A DNA stretch of 64,000 nt from Sphingomonas desiccabilis (GCF_004135605.1 NZ_SDPT01000001.1:930001-994000); one strand, 5' to 3'; counted from the stretch's first letter, positions 17,283 to 25,890 are shown. Notes: generated from the letters alone by a model not told the origin. Numbers and translations: made by a program.

Positions 17283-17637
17283 CTTCCCTGAACGCCCCGC
17301 AAGCTATTCGGTTTAACCATCGCCGCGAGCAGGCTTTTTAAGCGCTCGAGTGAAGGGCGGAGGTTCGCTCCAAGTGGCGCAACAAGCAATCGAAGGCTTC
17401 GGCGGTTCGCAACGCCGGCCACCACGCGCGCGTTATCTCCAGTGACATGAAAGCCGCTGACGTGGCTGTCACACTGGAACCTTGAGACCCATCACTGAGA
17501 GGCTAATTTGAGGCTCCGTCCAAATCGCTGTGGACGACCGCATTTGGGCGGTAGCTGACCGTCCGCTTCTGGGGTCCGGTTTCGCCGCGGCGAGCGGCGA
17601 CCGGTGGGTGGAAGGCGGACGTTCAAACCCAAACCTG
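17283..17637. other. Gene-free stretch upstream of the sensor kinase
   Basis: About 355 bases with lower GC and no reading frame I can support. It should hold the promoter of the minus-strand sensor kinase. An antisense frame here (17469-17831, minus) has no recognisable domain and overlaps the GFA gene. Confidence 0.5.
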
Positions 17638-17976
17638 CTAGTAGCTCGCTCCATCGACCATTCGTCGCGGCAGGCCGCTCCAGACCTCGGGATCGAACAT
17701 CCGTAGGTTGACACCCATCCGCAGGTAGCAAGGGTCTGTCGGCGTCCAGTGCGTTGTGCAGCCACATGCGACGCAGTGCCATAGGTCGAGCGCACAATCT
17801 CCTTGACGGTAAGCCACTCCAGATCCTTCAACGCTCACCAGATCAGGTGAGCAATAGTGCCAGAGCCCGGCAGTACGCCTGCAGATCGAGCAGTTGCACT
17901 CACTCGCTTCGACCGGTGTATCGCGAAGGATGATCTGAATACGACCGCAATGACAGCTTCCCCGAAGCTTGTTCAA
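17638..17976 (-). CDS. GFA/CENP-V family zinc protein
   Basis: A 112-residue protein of the glutathione-dependent formaldehyde-activating (GFA) fold. The zinc ligands are laid out as in the family: Cys8-x-Cys10, Cys27-x-Cys29-x2-Cys32, and Cys68-x2-Cys71. Most members are not proven to act on formaldehyde, so only the fold is assigned. The start is a TTG at 17976 placed seven bases after AAGGAG. It is a lone minus-strand gene in the lower-GC patch. Confidence 0.85.
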   Translation of the reverse strand: MNKLRGSCHCGRIQIILRDTPVEASECNCSICRRTAGLWHYCSPDLVSVEGSGVAYRQGDCALDLWHCVACGCTTHWTPTDPCYLRMGVNLRMFDPEVWSGLPRRMVDGASY

Positions 17977-18103
17977 GTCAGCGCTCCTTCGTCTTCTTCA
18001 GCTGAACTTTGCACCCTGGGTGAATGTCTGCAATTAGCGCGTTTCCAGGCCGTCCGCTTGATGAGTCCACGACCTGGCCGGCGCCGCCGCGGCGGGACCG
18101 GAC

Positions 18104-18892
18104 TTAGCGCTTCTCACCCTTGCGCTGCTGCGCGCGGCGGGAGAGCATGTTCAGCAGCTCGACCAGTACCGAGAAGCCCATCGCCGCGTAGATGTAGCCC
18201 TTGGGCACATGGACGCCGAAGCCGTCGGCGATCAGCACCGCGCCGATCATCAGCAGGAAGCCCAGCGCGAGCATCACGACCGTGGGATTGCGCGCGATGA
18301 AGTTCGCCAGCGGATCGGCCGCCAGCACCATGGCGCCGACGGCGGCGAGCACGGCGATGATCATCACCGCGAGATTGTCGGTCATGCCGACCGCGGTCAG
18401 GATCGAATCGATCGAGAACACCATGTCGAGCAGGATGATCTGGACGATCGCCGATCCGAAGGTGATCGCCGCCACCTGCTTCTTGTCGAGCAGGTCGTCG
18501 CTCGGGGTGGCGTCCACATTGTGGTGGATCTCCTTGGTCGCTTTCCAGATCAGGAACAGCCCGCCGGCGACCAGGATCAGGTCGCGCCAGGAGAAGGCGG
18601 TCTCGAACGCCGGCTGCCCATAATCGTTGAGCGGGCCGGTGATCCCCAGGTCGAAGACCACCGCGGTCAGCCCGACGAGCCAGGCGATCATGGAAAGCAG
18701 GATCAGCCGCATCCCGAGTGCCAGCCCGATCCCCACCCGCCGCGCACGGGCGCGCTGCTCCTCCGGCAGCTTGTTCGAAAGGATCGAGATGAAGACGAGG
18801 TTGTCGATGCCGAGCACCACCTCCATCACCACGAGCGCGATCAGTGCGGCCCAGGCCGTCGGGTCGGAGAAGAGGGCGAGCAGGCTTTCCAT
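18104..18892 (-). CDS. TerC-family integral membrane protein
   Basis: A 262-residue inner-membrane protein with seven or so hydrophobic helices. It has the TerC hallmarks [15 protein letters not shown] in the first helix and [15 protein letters not shown] in a later one; the acidic residues in these helices are thought to bind metal. The middle loop carries [11 protein letters not shown]. Relatives are linked to manganese or tellurite handling and to metal loading of exported enzymes. The C-terminal tail is short and basic. Confidence 0.9.
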   Translation of the reverse strand: MESLLALFSDPTAWAALIALVVMEVVLGIDNLVFISILSNKLPEEQRARARRVGIGLALGMRLILLSMIAWLVGLTAVVFDLGITGPLNDYGQPAFETAFSWRDLILVAGGLFLIWKATKEIHHNVDATPSDDLLDKKQVAAITFGSAIVQIILLDMVFSIDSILTAVGMTDNLAVMIIAVLAAVGAMVLAADPLANFIARNPTVVMLALGFLLMIGAVLIADGFGVHVPKGYIYAAMGFSVLVELLNMLSRRAQQRKGEKR

Positions 18893-18940
18893 TCCCGCAG
18901 TCTATGCGGGGCCCGGCGCCGGCACAACGCCGCCGCGAGG

Positions 18941-19720
18941 CTAGGGCTGGGGGCGGTGGGTGAAGTCGATGCGGATGCGGACCCAGGCGCCGATCATCGG
19001 CTTTCCGCCGACCCGCGGCGGGCGGACGCGGAACTGCCATGCGGCCTGTCGGATGGCGCCCGCCAGCCGCGATCCCCGCGGAGAGTCGCCCAGCTCGCGG
19101 CAGTCCTCGACGCGATAGTCGGCGACGGTGCGGCAGGCGATTTCCGCCCAGGCGCCGGCCGGCGCGCCCTGCGGCGGCATATAGGCGCCAAGCTCCCGAT
19201 CGGTCGGGCGGCGATACCATTCCGCCCGGTACAGCCGCTCGCCGCCGGGTCCTTCGCCCGGGCCATAGGCCGCACCGCTGTGCGCCGCGTCGCCGCCCTC
19301 GTCCGCAGCACCGCTGTCGGCAAGCTCCGTGCCGCGCGTCGATCGGATCGCGCCGATGTCGGAGGCCGCGAAATCGTCGCTGCTCAGAACCAGCATGCTG
19401 GGGGTCGGCTGCGGGGCGGGGGGTGCGCTGGGCGGCGGCGGCGGCGCCGTCACCGCGGCCTTGGGGCGGCTGCGCGCCGTGGCGCCGCCGCCGGTCTTCG
19501 GCACCTCCGGGTCGCCGGCGGCCTGGGTCTCGGGGAGATCGGGGGTGATGTCGAAGACTGGGGGCTGCGCTTCCGGCGGCGGCGGGGCCGCCAGCCGGGG
19601 CGCGAGCGTCAGCAGCATGATGAGGATCAGGACGTTGATCCCGACCGCCAGCAGCAGCGCGATCGTGCGGGGCCGGCGGGACGCGCGATACGACGAGATG
19701 GGATCGGACGCCGCGCGCAT
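18941..19720 (-). CDS. Membrane-anchored TonB-like protein
   Basis: A 259-residue protein with a short basic N-terminus and one transmembrane helix (about residues 19-42, RTIALLLAVGINVLILIMLLTL). A Pro/Ala-rich linker follows, and then a C-terminal region with AIRQAAWQFRVRPPRVGGKPMIGAWVRIRIDF that resembles the C-terminal beta-alpha-beta fold of TonB family proteins. No ExbB/ExbD genes are adjacent. It lies 48 bases upstream of terC on the same strand. The exact role is unknown. Confidence 0.65.
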   Translation of the reverse strand: MRAASDPISSYRASRRPRTIALLLAVGINVLILIMLLTLAPRLAAPPPPEAQPPVFDITPDLPETQAAGDPEVPKTGGGATARSRPKAAVTAPPPPPSAPPAPQPTPSMLVLSSDDFAASDIGAIRSTRGTELADSGAADEGGDAAHSGAAYGPGEGPGGERLYRAEWYRRPTDRELGAYMPPQGAPAGAWAEIACRTVADYRVEDCRELGDSPRGSRLAGAIRQAAWQFRVRPPRVGGKPMIGAWVRIRIDFTHRPQP

Positions 19721-19808
19721 TGCTGGCGCGCCTACACCGCGCGCGCAGGCGCCGCAATCATGTGTTGGAAACGGCCCCGGGGACGCGCGGCGCCCCCGGG
19801 CTGCCGGG

Positions 19809-20465
19809 TCAGCGGATCGGCGAGTTCGGGTCGAGCCGCATGTCGAGATAGCGGTCCACGCTGCCCATCAGCTCCGGCATCTCGTCCGCGAAGAAGTGGT
19901 TCGCGCCCGGGATGACGTCGTGGTGGATGGTGATGTGCTTCTGGGTGCGCAGCTTGTCGACCAGCTTCTGGGTCGCGGCCGGCGTCACCACCTCGTCCGC
20001 CTCGCCCTGGATGATGATGCCCGAGGAGGGGCAGGGCGCCAGGAAGGTGAAGTCGAACATGTTGGCCGGCGGCGCGATCGAGATGAAGCCGCGGATCTCG
20101 GGACGGCGCATCAGCAGCTGCATGCCGATCCAGGCGCCGAAGCCGAAGCCGGCGACCCAGGTCGTCTGCGCTTCCGGGTGGAAGCTCTGCACCCAGTCGA
20201 GCGCGGAAGCGGCGTCCGACAGCTCGCCGACGCCGTTGTCGAACGTGCCCTGGCTCTTGCCGACGCCGCGGAAGTTGAAGCGCAGCGTCGCGAAGCCGCG
20301 GCGCTGGAAGGTCTTGTAGAGCTCCTGCACGATGCGGTTGTTCATCGTGCCGCTGGCGTTGGGGTGCGGGTGGAGGATCATCGCCACGGGTGCGCGCGGG
20401 CGCGGGGCGGGGGCAAAACGACCTTCGAGGCGCCCTTCCGGGCCGGGAAAGATGACTTCGGGCAT
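19809..20465 (-). CDS. Alpha/beta hydrolase-fold protein lacking the usual nucleophile serine
   Basis: A 218-residue COG2945-like alpha/beta hydrolase. The fold elements are ILHPHPNASGTMNN, RFNFRGVGKSQGTFDNG, the nucleophile elbow, GEADEVVTP (acid) and IPGANHFF (His). The elbow reads GFGFGAW. In this family the middle residue is normally Ser (GFSFGA), and here the codon is GGC. A single base change from AGC would explain it. The protein may be catalytically dead or use another residue. The ATG at 20465 starts the conserved region MPEVIFPGPEG. It is divergent from the cysteine desulfurase operon. Confidence 0.82.
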   Translation of the reverse strand: MPEVIFPGPEGRLEGRFAPAPRPRAPVAMILHPHPNASGTMNNRIVQELYKTFQRRGFATLRFNFRGVGKSQGTFDNGVGELSDAASALDWVQSFHPEAQTTWVAGFGFGAWIGMQLLMRRPEIRGFISIAPPANMFDFTFLAPCPSSGIIIQGEADEVVTPAATQKLVDKLRTQKHITIHHDVIPGANHFFADEMPELMGSVDRYLDMRLDPNSPIR

Positions 20466-20559
20466 GGGCTTCCTGCCGAGAGAAATGGGGCGCGCGGTTG
20501 GGCGCAGCAAGCTGCGCGCTATATAGGCGGCAAGCTTTCCCGCGCAATCGGAACGATTC

Positions 20560-21615
20560 TTGGCCGAACGACTCTATCTGGATCATGCCGCGACGACGCC
20601 GATGCGACCCGAGGCGATCGCCGCCGTGGCGGACGGCATGGCGCGCTGGGCCAACCCCTCGTCTCCCCATGCCGAGGGGCGCGCCGCCCGCCGCAGGCTG
20701 GAGGACGCCCGCGCCCGCATCGCCGCCGCGCTCGGCTGGCAGCATGAGGTGATCCTGACCAGCGGCGCGAGCGAGGCGATCGCGCTGGCGCTCGGCCGCG
20801 CCAAGGGCGTGCGGATCGCGGTGTCGCCGACCGAGCATGACGCGGTGCTGCGCGCCGCGGGCGACGCGGAACGGTTGCCGGTCGACGCGGCAGGACGGGC
20901 TTCGCTGCCCGAGCCCTCCGGCGAGCGGCGGTTGTTCGCGATCCAGGCGGCGAACTCGGAAACGGGCGTGCTGCAGCCGCTCGACGCGCTCGCCAGCGAA
21001 ATCCGCGAACGCGGCGACCTGTTGTTCACCGACTGCGCGCAATCGGCGGGCAAGCTCCCGCTGCCCGACGCGGACCTGATCGCGGTGTCCGCGCACAAGC
21101 TGGGCGGGCCGCCGGGCATCGGTGCGCTGCTGGTCCGGGACTTCGGCGTGCTGGAACCCGGCGGCGGCCAGGAGCAGGGCTATCGCGGCGGGACGGAGAA
21201 CCTGCCGGGCGTGCTCGGCTTCGCAGCCGCGCTGGAAGCGCCGCGCGACTGGCTGGAACAGGCGGCCGAGTGGCGCGCGATGCTCGACGCGGCGGTGGTC
21301 GCAGAAGGCGGCGAGCTGGTGGCCGCCGCCGCGCCGCGCCTCGCCACCATTGCGGCCTATCGCATGCCCGGCGTTCCTTCGGCGGCGCAGCTGATCCGCT
21401 TCGACGGCAGCGGCATCGCGGTGTCCGCCGGCAGCGCCTGCTCGTCGGGCAGCCTCAAGCCCAGCCATGTGCTGGGGGCGATGGGCTGGGAAGCGCAGGC
21501 CGCGCGCGAGGTGGTCCGGGTGAGCTTCGGCTGGAACACGCGGGCCGAGGACGTCCGTCGCTTCGCCGACACCTGGACCGCGATCGCCCGCGAGGCGCGG
21601 AGCCGCGCGGCATGA
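20560..21615 (+). CDS. Cysteine desulfurase-like aminotransferase, first paralog
   Basis: A 351-residue class V PLP enzyme. The PLP lysine is in SAHKLGGPPGIGAL. DHAATTP opens the domain, TSGASEAIALAL binds the phosphate, and the mobile catalytic cysteine is in GSACSSGSLKPSHV. Cysteine desulfurases take sulfur from cysteine for Fe-S clusters, thio-tRNAs or other cofactors. The start is TTG at 20560 and no better start is in frame. It overlaps the second paralog as ATGA. It departs from the typical IscS motifs more than its neighbour does (SETGVLQPL, DCAQSAGK), so the two may have different jobs. Confidence 0.85.
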   Translation: MAERLYLDHAATTPMRPEAIAAVADGMARWANPSSPHAEGRAARRRLEDARARIAAALGWQHEVILTSGASEAIALALGRAKGVRIAVSPTEHDAVLRAAGDAERLPVDAAGRASLPEPSGERRLFAIQAANSETGVLQPLDALASEIRERGDLLFTDCAQSAGKLPLPDADLIAVSAHKLGGPPGIGALLVRDFGVLEPGGGQEQGYRGGTENLPGVLGFAAALEAPRDWLEQAAEWRAMLDAAVVAEGGELVAAAAPRLATIAAYRMPGVPSAAQLIRFDGSGIAVSAGSACSSGSLKPSHVLGAMGWEAQAAREVVRVSFGWNTRAEDVRRFADTWTAIAREARSRAA

Positions 21616-22703
21616 GCTACCTCGACTATCAGGCGACGACTCCGCTCGCGCCCGAGGCGCTGGCGGCGATGCTCCCCTGGCTGGAGCGCCAGCACGCCAA
21701 CCCGCACTCGCCGCACCGCGAAGGCCGCGCCGCCCGCGCCGCGGTCGAGGTGGCGCGCGGGCAGGTGGCCAGACTGCTGCCGCCCGGCGGCCGGGTCACC
21801 TTCACCTCCGGCGCCACCGAGGCGCTCAACTGGGCGATCCAGGGCAGCGAGGGCCCGATCGTGACGCTCGCGACCGAGCATGCCGCCGTGCTCGACACCG
21901 TCGCTGCCGAGGCGCGAAAAGGCCGTGCGGTCACCGTCCTGCCGGTCGGCAGCGACGGCCGCGTTGACCTGGAGGAAGCCGCCCGCGCGATCGCGCCCGG
22001 CACCGGCCTGGTGGCGGCGATGCTGGTCAACAACGAGATCGGCGTGATCCAGCCGATCGCGGAGCTCGCGGCACTCGCCCACGCCGCAGGTGCGCGGTTT
22101 CTGTGCGATGCGGTGCAGGGCTATGGCCGGGTGCCCATCCCCGACGGCTGCGATCTGGTCGCCGTTTCCGCCCACAAGATCCATGGGCCCAAGGGTGTCG
22201 GCGCGCTGTGGGTCCGGGACGGCGTGCCGCTCGCGCCGCTGCTCCACGGCGGGGGACAGGAGGCGCCGGGACGTTCCGGCACGCTCTCTCCGGCACTGTG
22301 CGCCGGCTTCGGCGCCGCCGCCGGGCTCGCGGTGGCGCGGCACGACGACGACATTGCGCACGTCGCCCGCCTCGCCCAGGCGGCACTGGCCGCGCTCGGA
22401 CCCGGTTGGCACGTGAACGGCTCGACCGAGCACCGCTACCGCGGCAACCTCAACCTGCGGCGCGCAGGGCTCGACGTGGCGCGGTTGATGAGCGACCTGC
22501 GCGACATCGCCTTTTCCGCCGGCTCCGCCTGTGCCAGCGGGTCGGGCCGGCCGAGCCATGTGCTCAGCGCAATCGGCCTGTCGGACGCGGAGGCGCGGTC
22601 GAGCATCCGCATCGGCTTCGGCCGCACCACAAGCGAGGAGGAATTGTTGAACGCCATCACCCGGATCGATGCGGCGGCGCGCGCGCAGCAGGTGGCGGCA
22701 TGA
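21612..22703 (+). CDS. Cysteine desulfurase, second paralog
   Basis: A 363-residue class V PLP enzyme starting MSYLDYQATTP. It has VNNEIGVIQPI, CDAVQGYGRVP, the PLP lysine in SAHKIHGPKGVGAL and the catalytic Cys in GSACASGSGRPSHV, all close to IscS/NifS consensus. The ATG overlaps the stop of the first paralog (ATGA) and its own stop overlaps the ferredoxin start (ATGA), so all three should be made together. The likely role is sulfur supply for Fe-S assembly. No scaffold gene (iscU, sufB) is in the window. Confidence 0.9.
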   Translation: MSYLDYQATTPLAPEALAAMLPWLERQHANPHSPHREGRAARAAVEVARGQVARLLPPGGRVTFTSGATEALNWAIQGSEGPIVTLATEHAAVLDTVAAEARKGRAVTVLPVGSDGRVDLEEAARAIAPGTGLVAAMLVNNEIGVIQPIAELAALAHAAGARFLCDAVQGYGRVPIPDGCDLVAVSAHKIHGPKGVGALWVRDGVPLAPLLHGGGQEAPGRSGTLSPALCAGFGAAAGLAVARHDDDIAHVARLAQAALAALGPGWHVNGSTEHRYRGNLNLRRAGLDVARLMSDLRDIAFSAGSACASGSGRPSHVLSAIGLSDAEARSSIRIGFGRTTSEEELLNAITRIDAAARAQQVAA

Positions 22704-23029
22704 TCGTCCGCTTCATCGGCGTCGACGGCGCGGTGGAGGAGGCGCGCGGCGCCGCCGGCGACCGGCTGCTCGACCTGGCGCAAGCCTATGGCCAGCCGCT
22801 GGAGGGCACCTGCGACGGTCAGATGGCCTGTTCGACCTGCCACGTCATCGTCGCGCCGGAGTTCGCCGACCTGCTGCCGCCGCCCTCGGAGGAAGAGGAA
22901 GACATGCTCGATTTCGCCCCCGGCGCCACCCGCACCAGCCGGCTCGCCTGCCAGATCACGCTCACCGAGGCGCTCGACGGCCTCACGGTGCGCATGCCCG
23001 GCCAGCAGGCCGACGCGAGGCGGCGCTGA
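22700..23029 (+). CDS. Adrenodoxin-type 2Fe-2S ferredoxin
   Basis: A 109-residue [2Fe-2S] ferredoxin. The ligands are Cys38, Cys44 and Cys47 in TCDGQMACSTC, and Cys84 in RLACQIT. The spacing C-x5-C-x2-C-x36-C and the acidic helix SEEEEDMLDF are those of the vertebrate-type/ISC ferredoxins that donate electrons in Fe-S cluster assembly or to P450s. Its place directly after a cysteine desulfurase favours Fe-S assembly. The start overlaps the desulfurase stop and its stop overlaps the beta-lactamase ATG (TGATG). Confidence 0.92.
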   Translation: MIVRFIGVDGAVEEARGAAGDRLLDLAQAYGQPLEGTCDGQMACSTCHVIVAPEFADLLPPPSEEEEDMLDFAPGATRTSRLACQITLTEALDGLTVRMPGQQADARRR

Positions 23030-23904
23030 TGCGGCGGCGCGAGTTCGTCGGCGGTGCCGCGGCCACGGTGCTGCTGCCCGCCTGGCTGGAGGCGCTGGGC
23101 GGCGCCGCCTTCGCCGCGCCCGCGGATCCACTCGCCGCGATCGCCAGTGAGGCAGGCGGCCGCCTCGGCGTGTCCGTGCTGGACACGGGCACCGGACGTC
23201 GCCTGTGGCTCGACCCGCTGGCCCGCTATCCCTTGTGCTCGACGTTCAAGGTGCCGCTTGCCGCCGCGATCCTCGCGCGGGCGGACCGCGGCGAGCTCGA
23301 CGTCCAGCGCCCGATCCGGTTCACCCAGGGCGACCTCCTCGAATATGCCCCGGTGGTGCGCGAGAACCTGTCGCGCGGGGAGATGACGCTTGCGGAGCTG
23401 TGCGCCGCCGCCATCGAGTGGAGCGACAACGCCGCCGCCAACCTGCTGCTTCCGCAGCTCGGCGGCCCCTCCGGCCTGACGCGCTTCCTGCGCTCGGCAG
23501 GGGATTCGATCACCCGTCTCGACCGCGTGGAGCCCGAGCTCAACGAGTACAAGCCCGGCGAGCTGCGCGACACCACCACGCCGATGGCGATGACGACGCT
23601 GCTGGCGGCGCTGCTGACGGGCGACGTGCTCCAGCCGACCTCGCGCAAGCAGCTGGCCGACTGGATGATCGGCAGCCGCACCGGCGACAAGCGGCTGCGC
23701 GCCGGGCTGCCCAAGGGCTGGCGAGTCGGCGACAAAACCGGCACGAGCGGCAACGGGCAGGCCAACGACATCGCCATCGCCTGGCCGCCCAACCGTAAGC
23801 CGATCCTGATCGCCTGCTATCTCGACGCGCCCGGCATCGCGCCGGAGAAGGCGGATCGGGCGATCGCCTCGGTCGGCGCACTCGTGGGTCAGTTGTTCGC
23901 CTGA
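23029..23904 (+). CDS. Class A beta-lactamase
   Basis: A 291-residue serine beta-lactamase. The active-site motifs are all present: Ser71-T-F-Lys74, Ser132-Asp-Asn134, Glu168-x2-Leu-Asn172 and Lys236-Thr-Gly238. The N-terminus MRRREFVGGAAATVLLP has a twin-arginine-like signal, so it is probably exported folded to the periplasm. It hydrolyses penicillin-type beta-lactams; its spectrum cannot be read from sequence. No ampR-type regulator is adjacent. Instead it is the last gene of an operon with cysteine desulfurases and a ferredoxin, starting one base inside the ferredoxin stop. Confidence 0.92.
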   Translation: MRRREFVGGAAATVLLPAWLEALGGAAFAAPADPLAAIASEAGGRLGVSVLDTGTGRRLWLDPLARYPLCSTFKVPLAAAILARADRGELDVQRPIRFTQGDLLEYAPVVRENLSRGEMTLAELCAAAIEWSDNAAANLLLPQLGGPSGLTRFLRSAGDSITRLDRVEPELNEYKPGELRDTTTPMAMTTLLAALLTGDVLQPTSRKQLADWMIGSRTGDKRLRAGLPKGWRVGDKTGTSGNGQANDIAIAWPPNRKPILIACYLDAPGIAPEKADRAIASVGALVGQLFA

Positions 23905-23942
23905 GAGATCTTCCGCGGCCCCACCATTCCCCACCCGTTTGT

Positions 23943-24040
23943 CTCGAGTAGGGAACGAGCTTGTCGAGAGCCCGTATCGAGAGAGCCGCGCGCGCCGACC
24001 TCTCGATACGGGCTCTCGACAAGCTCGACGGCTACTCGAG
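23943..24040. repeat. Long imperfect palindrome downstream of the beta-lactamase
   Basis: Two perfectly complementary 28-base arms (23956-23983 and 24000-24027) flank a 16-base GC-rich loop. Shorter 8-base outer arms (CTCGAGTA at 23943-23950 and TACTCGAG at 24033-24040) extend it after a five-base internal bulge on each side. The arm core GAGCTTGTCGAGAGCCC resembles dispersed palindromes common between sphingomonad genes. It could end the operon transcript. Confidence 0.85.
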
Positions 24041-24072
24041 GCGAACGGAAAAGGAAGACGCGGGCAGGAATA

Positions 24073-25593
24073 GTGCCGACCGCGAAAACACACGCTTCCC
24101 CCTTGCCGCAGCCCCCCGCCATCGTCCAAACGCGCCGCATGACCGTTGCCGTCGACATGGGAACCGATCCGGCCGGCAAGCCGGTCCCGATTGATCTCGA
24201 AGAACTTCTCGCCACCCGCCTGCTGGTTCAGGGCAATTCGGGCTCAGGCAAGTCGCACCTGCTGCGCCGCCTGCTCGAACGCAGCGCGCGCCACGTCCAG
24301 CAGGTGGTGATCGACCCGGAAGGGGACTTCGTCACCCTGTCCGCCGCCTATGGCCACATCGTCATCGATGCGGTCGACCACAGCGAGCGCGAGGTCGCAA
24401 AGTTTGCGGCCCGGGCGCGCGAACATCGCGCCTCCGTCGTGCTCAGCCTGGAAGGGCTGGAGGCGGAAGGGCAGATGCGCTGCGCCGCCGCCTTCCTGTC
24501 CGCCTTGTTCGATGCCCCGCGCGAGCATTGGTATCCGGCGCTGGTCGTGGTGGACGAGGCGCAGCTGTTCGCCCCCACCACCGGCGGCGAAGTGGCCGAG
24601 GAAGTGCGCCGCGCCTCGCTGTCGGCGATGACCAACCTGATGTGCCGTGGCCGCAAGCGTGGTCTGGCCGGCGTGATCGCGACCCAGCGTCTGGCGAAGC
24701 TTGCGAAGAACGTCGCGGCCGAGGCGTCGAACTTCCTGATGGGCCGTACCTTCCTCGACATCGACATGGCGCGCGCCGCCGACCTGCTCGGCATGGAGCG
24801 ACGCCAGGCGGAGCAGATCCGCGACCTGCAGCGCGGCACGTTCCTGGCGCTCGGCCCCGCGGTGTCGCGCCGGCCGGTGGCGGTGCGGATCGGCGCGGTC
24901 GAGACCTCGGCGCGCAGCGGCAGCCCGAAGCTGACGCCGCTCCCCTCCGGCCAGGTCGCCGACATCAAGGACCTGCTGCTCGCCCCGGTCGAGGAGATGC
25001 TGCCGCTCGCCATGCCGCCGCGCCCCGCGCCCCCTCCGGAAGAGGTGATGGCCGCGATCGAGCGGCCCGCAGGTCCCGTCGCCACCCCGGCGCTGCCGCA
25101 GCGTTCGGAGGAAGAGACCGACACGATCATCGCCGACGTGCTGCGCGCGATACTGTCGGACGACGACGCGGCGCAGCGCCCGGCGGCGATGCTCTACCAG
25201 GACTTCGGCGTGCGCTGCCGCATGGCCGGGCTGTCGCGCCCGCCGCTCGACCTGCCGGGCTTCACGCGCCGGCTGTCGTGCGCGCGCGCCGGCATCTTCG
25301 AATCGCCGGAAGCGGAGTGGGGCGACGCGCTCCAGCTCGCCGCCTCGCTGCCCGATGACATGCTGGGGCCGTTCCTGCTGATCGCCCGCGCCGCCCGCGC
25401 CGGCGAGCCGTGCCCCAGCGACGAGGAGATCGCGCGCACCTATGGCACCAGCTCGATGGGCCGGGTGAAGCGGCTGGTCGCCTATATCGAAAGCCGCGAG
25501 CTGTTCGTGTGCCGGACGGACCTTTCCGGCCGGAGATCGATCACCCTGCCGCACCTGGGGTGGACCACGGAGGCTTCAGAGGTCGCGGCGTAA
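24073..25593 (+). CDS. HerA/DUF87-like ATP-binding protein
   Basis: A 506-residue FtsK/HerA-superfamily ATPase. Walker A is GNSGSGKSH (about residues 54-62) and Walker B is LVVVDEAQ (about 157-164). IATQRLAKLAKNVAAEASNF is the sensor/Gln motif of the HerA group. The C-terminal half (from about 300) has a Pro-rich linker and a helical region with no recognised domain. The partner nuclease NurA is not nearby. The role may be DNA translocation or plasmid/chromosome maintenance, unproven. The start may be GTG at 24073 (weak AGGA before it) or ATG at 24139. Confidence 0.8.
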   Translation: MPTAKTHASPLPQPPAIVQTRRMTVAVDMGTDPAGKPVPIDLEELLATRLLVQGNSGSGKSHLLRRLLERSARHVQQVVIDPEGDFVTLSAAYGHIVIDAVDHSEREVAKFAARAREHRASVVLSLEGLEAEGQMRCAAAFLSALFDAPREHWYPALVVVDEAQLFAPTTGGEVAEEVRRASLSAMTNLMCRGRKRGLAGVIATQRLAKLAKNVAAEASNFLMGRTFLDIDMARAADLLGMERRQAEQIRDLQRGTFLALGPAVSRRPVAVRIGAVETSARSGSPKLTPLPSGQVADIKDLLLAPVEEMLPLAMPPRPAPPPEEVMAAIERPAGPVATPALPQRSEEETDTIIADVLRAILSDDDAAQRPAAMLYQDFGVRCRMAGLSRPPLDLPGFTRRLSCARAGIFESPEAEWGDALQLAASLPDDMLGPFLLIARAARAGEPCPSDEEIARTYGTSSMGRVKRLVAYIESRELFVCRTDLSGRRSITLPHLGWTTEASEVAA

Positions 25594-25614
25594 CGCCCAC
25601 GCTCTCGCTACCCC

Positions 25615-25706
25615 GTATCCCCGCGAAGGCGGGGATCCAGGGCCAAGCAGAACACCGGCCGGTGGTGCTTTGGATCCTAGGCTCCCGCCTTCGCGGGAGC
25701 ACGAGA
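25615..25706. repeat. REP-like inverted pair A/B
   Basis: Unit A at 25615-25653 has the hairpin TCCCCGC-gaag-GCGGGGA followed by ATCCAGGGCCAAGCAGAAC. Unit B at 25681-25700 is the hairpin GCTCCCGC-CTTC-GCGGGAGC. GGATCC sequences beside each hairpin face each other, so the two units are an inverted pair. Unit A recurs at 29701 and unit B at 30245. Confidence 0.8.
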
Positions 25707-25795
25707 GGGGAAGGGTAGGCTCAGGAGTCGCCGCGTCCCATCTTCCCTGGCCGGAACCCGTCGGATCGCAGCGCATCGCTGAACACCCAAACCCG

Positions 25796-25890
25796 TACCC
25801 CGGCGAAGGCCGGGGCCCAGTTGGGAAGGTGTCGGTGAGGCACGATCCGGCCAGATCACCCCACCTGGACCCCGGCCTCCGCCGGGGTAT
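25796..25890. repeat. REP-like inverted pair C/D
   Basis: Unit C (25796-25820) has the hairpin CCCCGGC-gaag-GCCGGGG and is identical over 25 bases to 29587-29611. Unit D (25870-25887) is CCCCGGC-ctcc-GCCGGGG in the opposite orientation, preceded by CTGGA. The pair sits just past the end of the cytidine deaminase gene. Confidence 0.8.

Noticed and set aside
17469..17831. A 120-codon minus-strand frame before and across the GFA gene
   Set aside because: It overlaps the GFA gene in another frame and lacks any motif.
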